Positions 61,730-64,000 of a DNA stretch of 64,000 bases are shown one piece after another. The notes beneath the pieces are model-generated. The model was not told the origin of the DNA. It saw only the letters and a list, made by a program, of their open reading frames with translations, and did no database searches. Position numbers and translations under genes: made by a program. Origin of the DNA: Anopheles merus (taxonomy: Eukaryota; Arthropoda; Insecta; Diptera; Culicidae); NCBI RefSeq assembly GCF_017562075.2, contig NC_054083.1, positions 19,279,428-19,343,427 on the forward strand, written 5' to 3'. Numbering within the stretch: position 1 is the first letter of the stretch; every line of letters begins with the position of its first letter.

Positions 61730-61867
61730 TCATGAAATCTGTTTTAGAGCGATCCCGATTTTTGGGTGGTATGGGGGAGTGCCAACCGTGCCGCCCCACA
61801 AGCTGTTGATGAATTTAGCAGAATCGCGAACGTATTTCGTAAGTACGGTAGGTGAAGTCCGCGACAT
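61730..61867 (-). CDS. Candidate small-protein gene, 45 aa
   Basis: On the minus strand an ATG in good insect context (ATCAACATG) opens 45 codons: MSRTSPTVLTKYVRDSAKF, then INSLWGGTVGTPPYHPKIG, then IALKQIS and TGA. AATAAA lies only about 38 bases after the stop (plus-strand TTTATT at 61687-61692), a compact arrangement usual for small nuclear-encoded mitochondrial proteins. The frame also continues upstream to 61933, but the internal ATG is in the better context. No family recognised. It may also be one exon of a larger gene, though I see no good splice donor at its end. Confidence 0.4.
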   Translation of the reverse strand: MSRTSPTVLTKYVRDSAKFINSLWGGTVGTPPYHPKIGIALKQIS

Positions 61868-64000
61868 GTTGATTCCTTGGAAGCGTTTTAACACTGGCCG
61901 CGGCCACTCTCCAGCGTCAACACATATATGCATGACAAGGCTTGGTATTGGCGTCTAGTTTTATGATAGACCTGTATGTTTGTATCCTATCGTAATGAAG
62001 TGAGTGTATGTGTTAGGCGGACCATGTATTCGAGTCATCGGTAAGTCCAAAAACAGGCTTGTTGTTGGTCTATATTTGAGAGCCAGAAGAAAAGAAGAAG
62101 GAGAATGAGAGGCTTGTACAGTGTTCAATATACACGAGCCAGATACATTATGTCGGAACGATGGTGTAGTTTCGTCGTATGTGTGTTTCTGGTTAACAGC
62201 TTTAGCGTCGTCTTCACACACTTACAGGTAGTCTACATCGTTCCAAACGGTGGTGAACAGTGCAGCACACTGGCAGTGTGTATGGTTGGCTTCTTTCCCC
62301 GCTTACCGGTGGTCTTACAAATGGGCTTTAATTAAGCATTAAGCACGCGGGAAAAGGCTTCACCGTGGAGGTCGTAGGTGAAAGGCGAACCGGTTTCGCA
62401 AACTGAACGTGACGCAATTAATTGCTTTTTCGGTCAGACTTGTATTTGGGCATTGGAAGGCACGAAGAGGCTCGAATATTTGGTTTCATTTATGCGAGTC
62501 ATTTACGATTGCGTTGAACCAGGGAATTGATATATTCTGCTGTTTTATCAAGCTTTTAGCGTGACGCACAATACACATCTGTATAGGTAGATTACAATGG
62601 CCCGATTGAAAAGAAAACGATTCTTTATTCTTACAGACGCTTTTAAAATGTCGTGGCAAAAGTTTGAGCCTAACGGGTAGCAGATGGCGGTACAGCAAAT
62701 TTCAAGCTGTCGGGATTAAACTTTCGGTCGCGGTAAGGGTGGATTTGCGTTGTCCGGTCGAATCTCGAAAATAATTTTCTCTTCTTTCTCTTTCTCATAG
62801 ATCCTTGACCGTAGAAAAATTAACAAAATAATACAGTGCCAGTGCCGGTGTAAGGGGTGTAAAAATGAGCCAAATAATTGTGCCACTGTCTGGAGGGGTT
62901 CTAATAAATCACCAACATGCACCACTGGACACGGTTGACCACCGTCGTCGCGTTGGTTGTTCAAAAGTGGAAAATAATTGACTGAACAATGGGTAGGACG
63001 AAACAGAAAGAACAACAAAAAAAGAAGAAAACGTAAACAAAGCACGATTTGCCTCGTTTATTTTCACAACACCCTTAGTGGCGGAAAAAGGGTGCTAGGG
63101 TTGACCGCAATCACACTTACTGTTTGATTGAGTTTACATCGCCATGGTGCATGAAATGGAGTAAAATGATCATTATTAATCATAGTTTTTTCCGCCTTAT
63201 TTTCTGCACCTGGGTTTCTGGGTTTTAATAGTTTAGGGTGGATTTTAACATGCTTTATTCTTTTTTTAGACAAGAAACGACATACTTATTGTCGATATTT
63301 TAGAATTATGCCCCTTTTACGATAGGTTTTGTAGAGTTTATACACACTAAAAAGAGGGCAAGGTCACTATGTACGAAAGTAGCACTTACACCATCCAACC
63401 TGCAAATGCAACCTGGCTGTTGCTATGTCTTGTGCATTCCTACTGTTCAATGACGATCGTCATCATCATCGCCACCGCGAGGAATGCGAGTAACAATAGA
63501 CAGGACATACCCGCAGCGTTTGTCTTGTTTCGGCCGAAGCGACATAAATTGATGTTAACAAATGTACGCTAGACATTTAACCTATTACGTCGTCGTCGTC
63601 GTCGTCGTCGTCGTCGTTGTTGTTGTTGTCGTCGTCTTCTGGCATGCCCGGACGTGGCGTAATAGTTTTGGCCGCTATTTCCGTACAGTGGTGCACGATC
63701 GGTGCAAACTTTTGTTGTGGTTGTTGTTGCAAAATATCCACTCCACAACCAAAGGATGAAGAACCGCTTTTTATTGTTGCTTTTGTGTGTAGTGCCTCCT
63801 TTTGCTTACCTTGGCCGTGGAATGTTGCAGTCAAAAGGGTTGTTTTTTTTTTTTGCTTTGTTTGGGTGGCTACCATTTGCTTTGTGTATTTTTAATCAAG
63901 GTACCCGTAAGCATACAGCCGTAAAGCGTATTTCTGGGCCCGATGAATACTAGGCGATATTTGAATGGTTATAGAAACCGGGGCGCATCCGCTCGAAACT
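61868..64000. other. No supported gene to the right edge
   Basis: Short frames only. Contains the GTC/GTT microsatellite at 63587-63637 and a T11 tract at 63844. Exons of a neighbouring gene could lie here but I cannot define any. Confidence 0.4.
63587..63637. repeat. (GTC)n(GTT)n(GTC)n microsatellite
   Basis: About ten GTC triplets, then four GTT and about three GTC. Open frames reading poly-Val or poly-Asp across it come from the repeat. Confidence 0.9.

Overview
This is a 64 kb piece of nuclear DNA from a dipteran insect, most likely an Anopheles mosquito. The evidence is intron-rich genes with insect-like splice sites, long AT-rich intergenic DNA, AATAAA poly(A) signals, long TA and GTC microsatellites, and two tRNA-derived SINEs that I recognise as the Anopheles SINE200 type. 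It is not prokaryotic, so there are no operons. Coding density is low: about seven supported protein genes cover roughly 15% of the window, and most of the rest is intron, UTR or repeat.

Layout. At the left edge is the last exon of a peroxisomal D-amino-acid oxidase-type gene (3-173, ending in SKL). It is followed by two dead non-LTR retrotransposon tails: an RTE-like one on the minus strand near 0.8-1.07 kb and an L1-clade one on the plus strand at 1.6-2.5 kb. From 3 to 25 kb there is no gene body I can support, only a candidate first coding exon at 3232-3279, a candidate 5' UTR exon ending at 8388, and repeats. Both exons may belong to the ubiquitin-conjugating enzyme gene UBE2W, whose coding exons lie at 25234-26315. 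Between UBE2W and the next gene is a cluster of three copies of one inverted-repeat element (28.7-30.8 kb). Two of them form an almost perfect 666-bp hairpin.

Spermine synthase follows (31878-37011). It contains what appears to be a duplicated exon pair, 2a and 2b, that the reading frame forces to be mutually exclusive. Next are a 903-residue ankyrin-repeat protein (39042-41820) and a RidA/UK114 imine deaminase (42792-43569). A repeat-rich stretch follows, with an hAT-type MITE that has an exact 8-bp target duplication, a 15-bp minisatellite and a SINE. On the minus strand are an unrecognised acidic 416-residue protein (46171-47421), a two-exon gene for a 250-residue protein with an N-terminal Met-Gly-Cys acylation signal (49364-57780, with a 7.7-kb intron), and a 45-codon small-protein candidate (61730-61867).

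Links between genes. Spermine synthase acts in polyamine synthesis and UBE2W in N-terminal ubiquitination. D-amino-acid oxidase makes the kind of imino acids that RidA hydrolyses, though the two genes are 42 kb apart and nothing shows co-regulation. I found no cluster that looks like a new multi-gene system. The strongest new-looking signal is the exon duplication in spermine synthase. Exon boundaries were read by eye from splice consensus, frame and family similarity; no alignment or RNA data were available.
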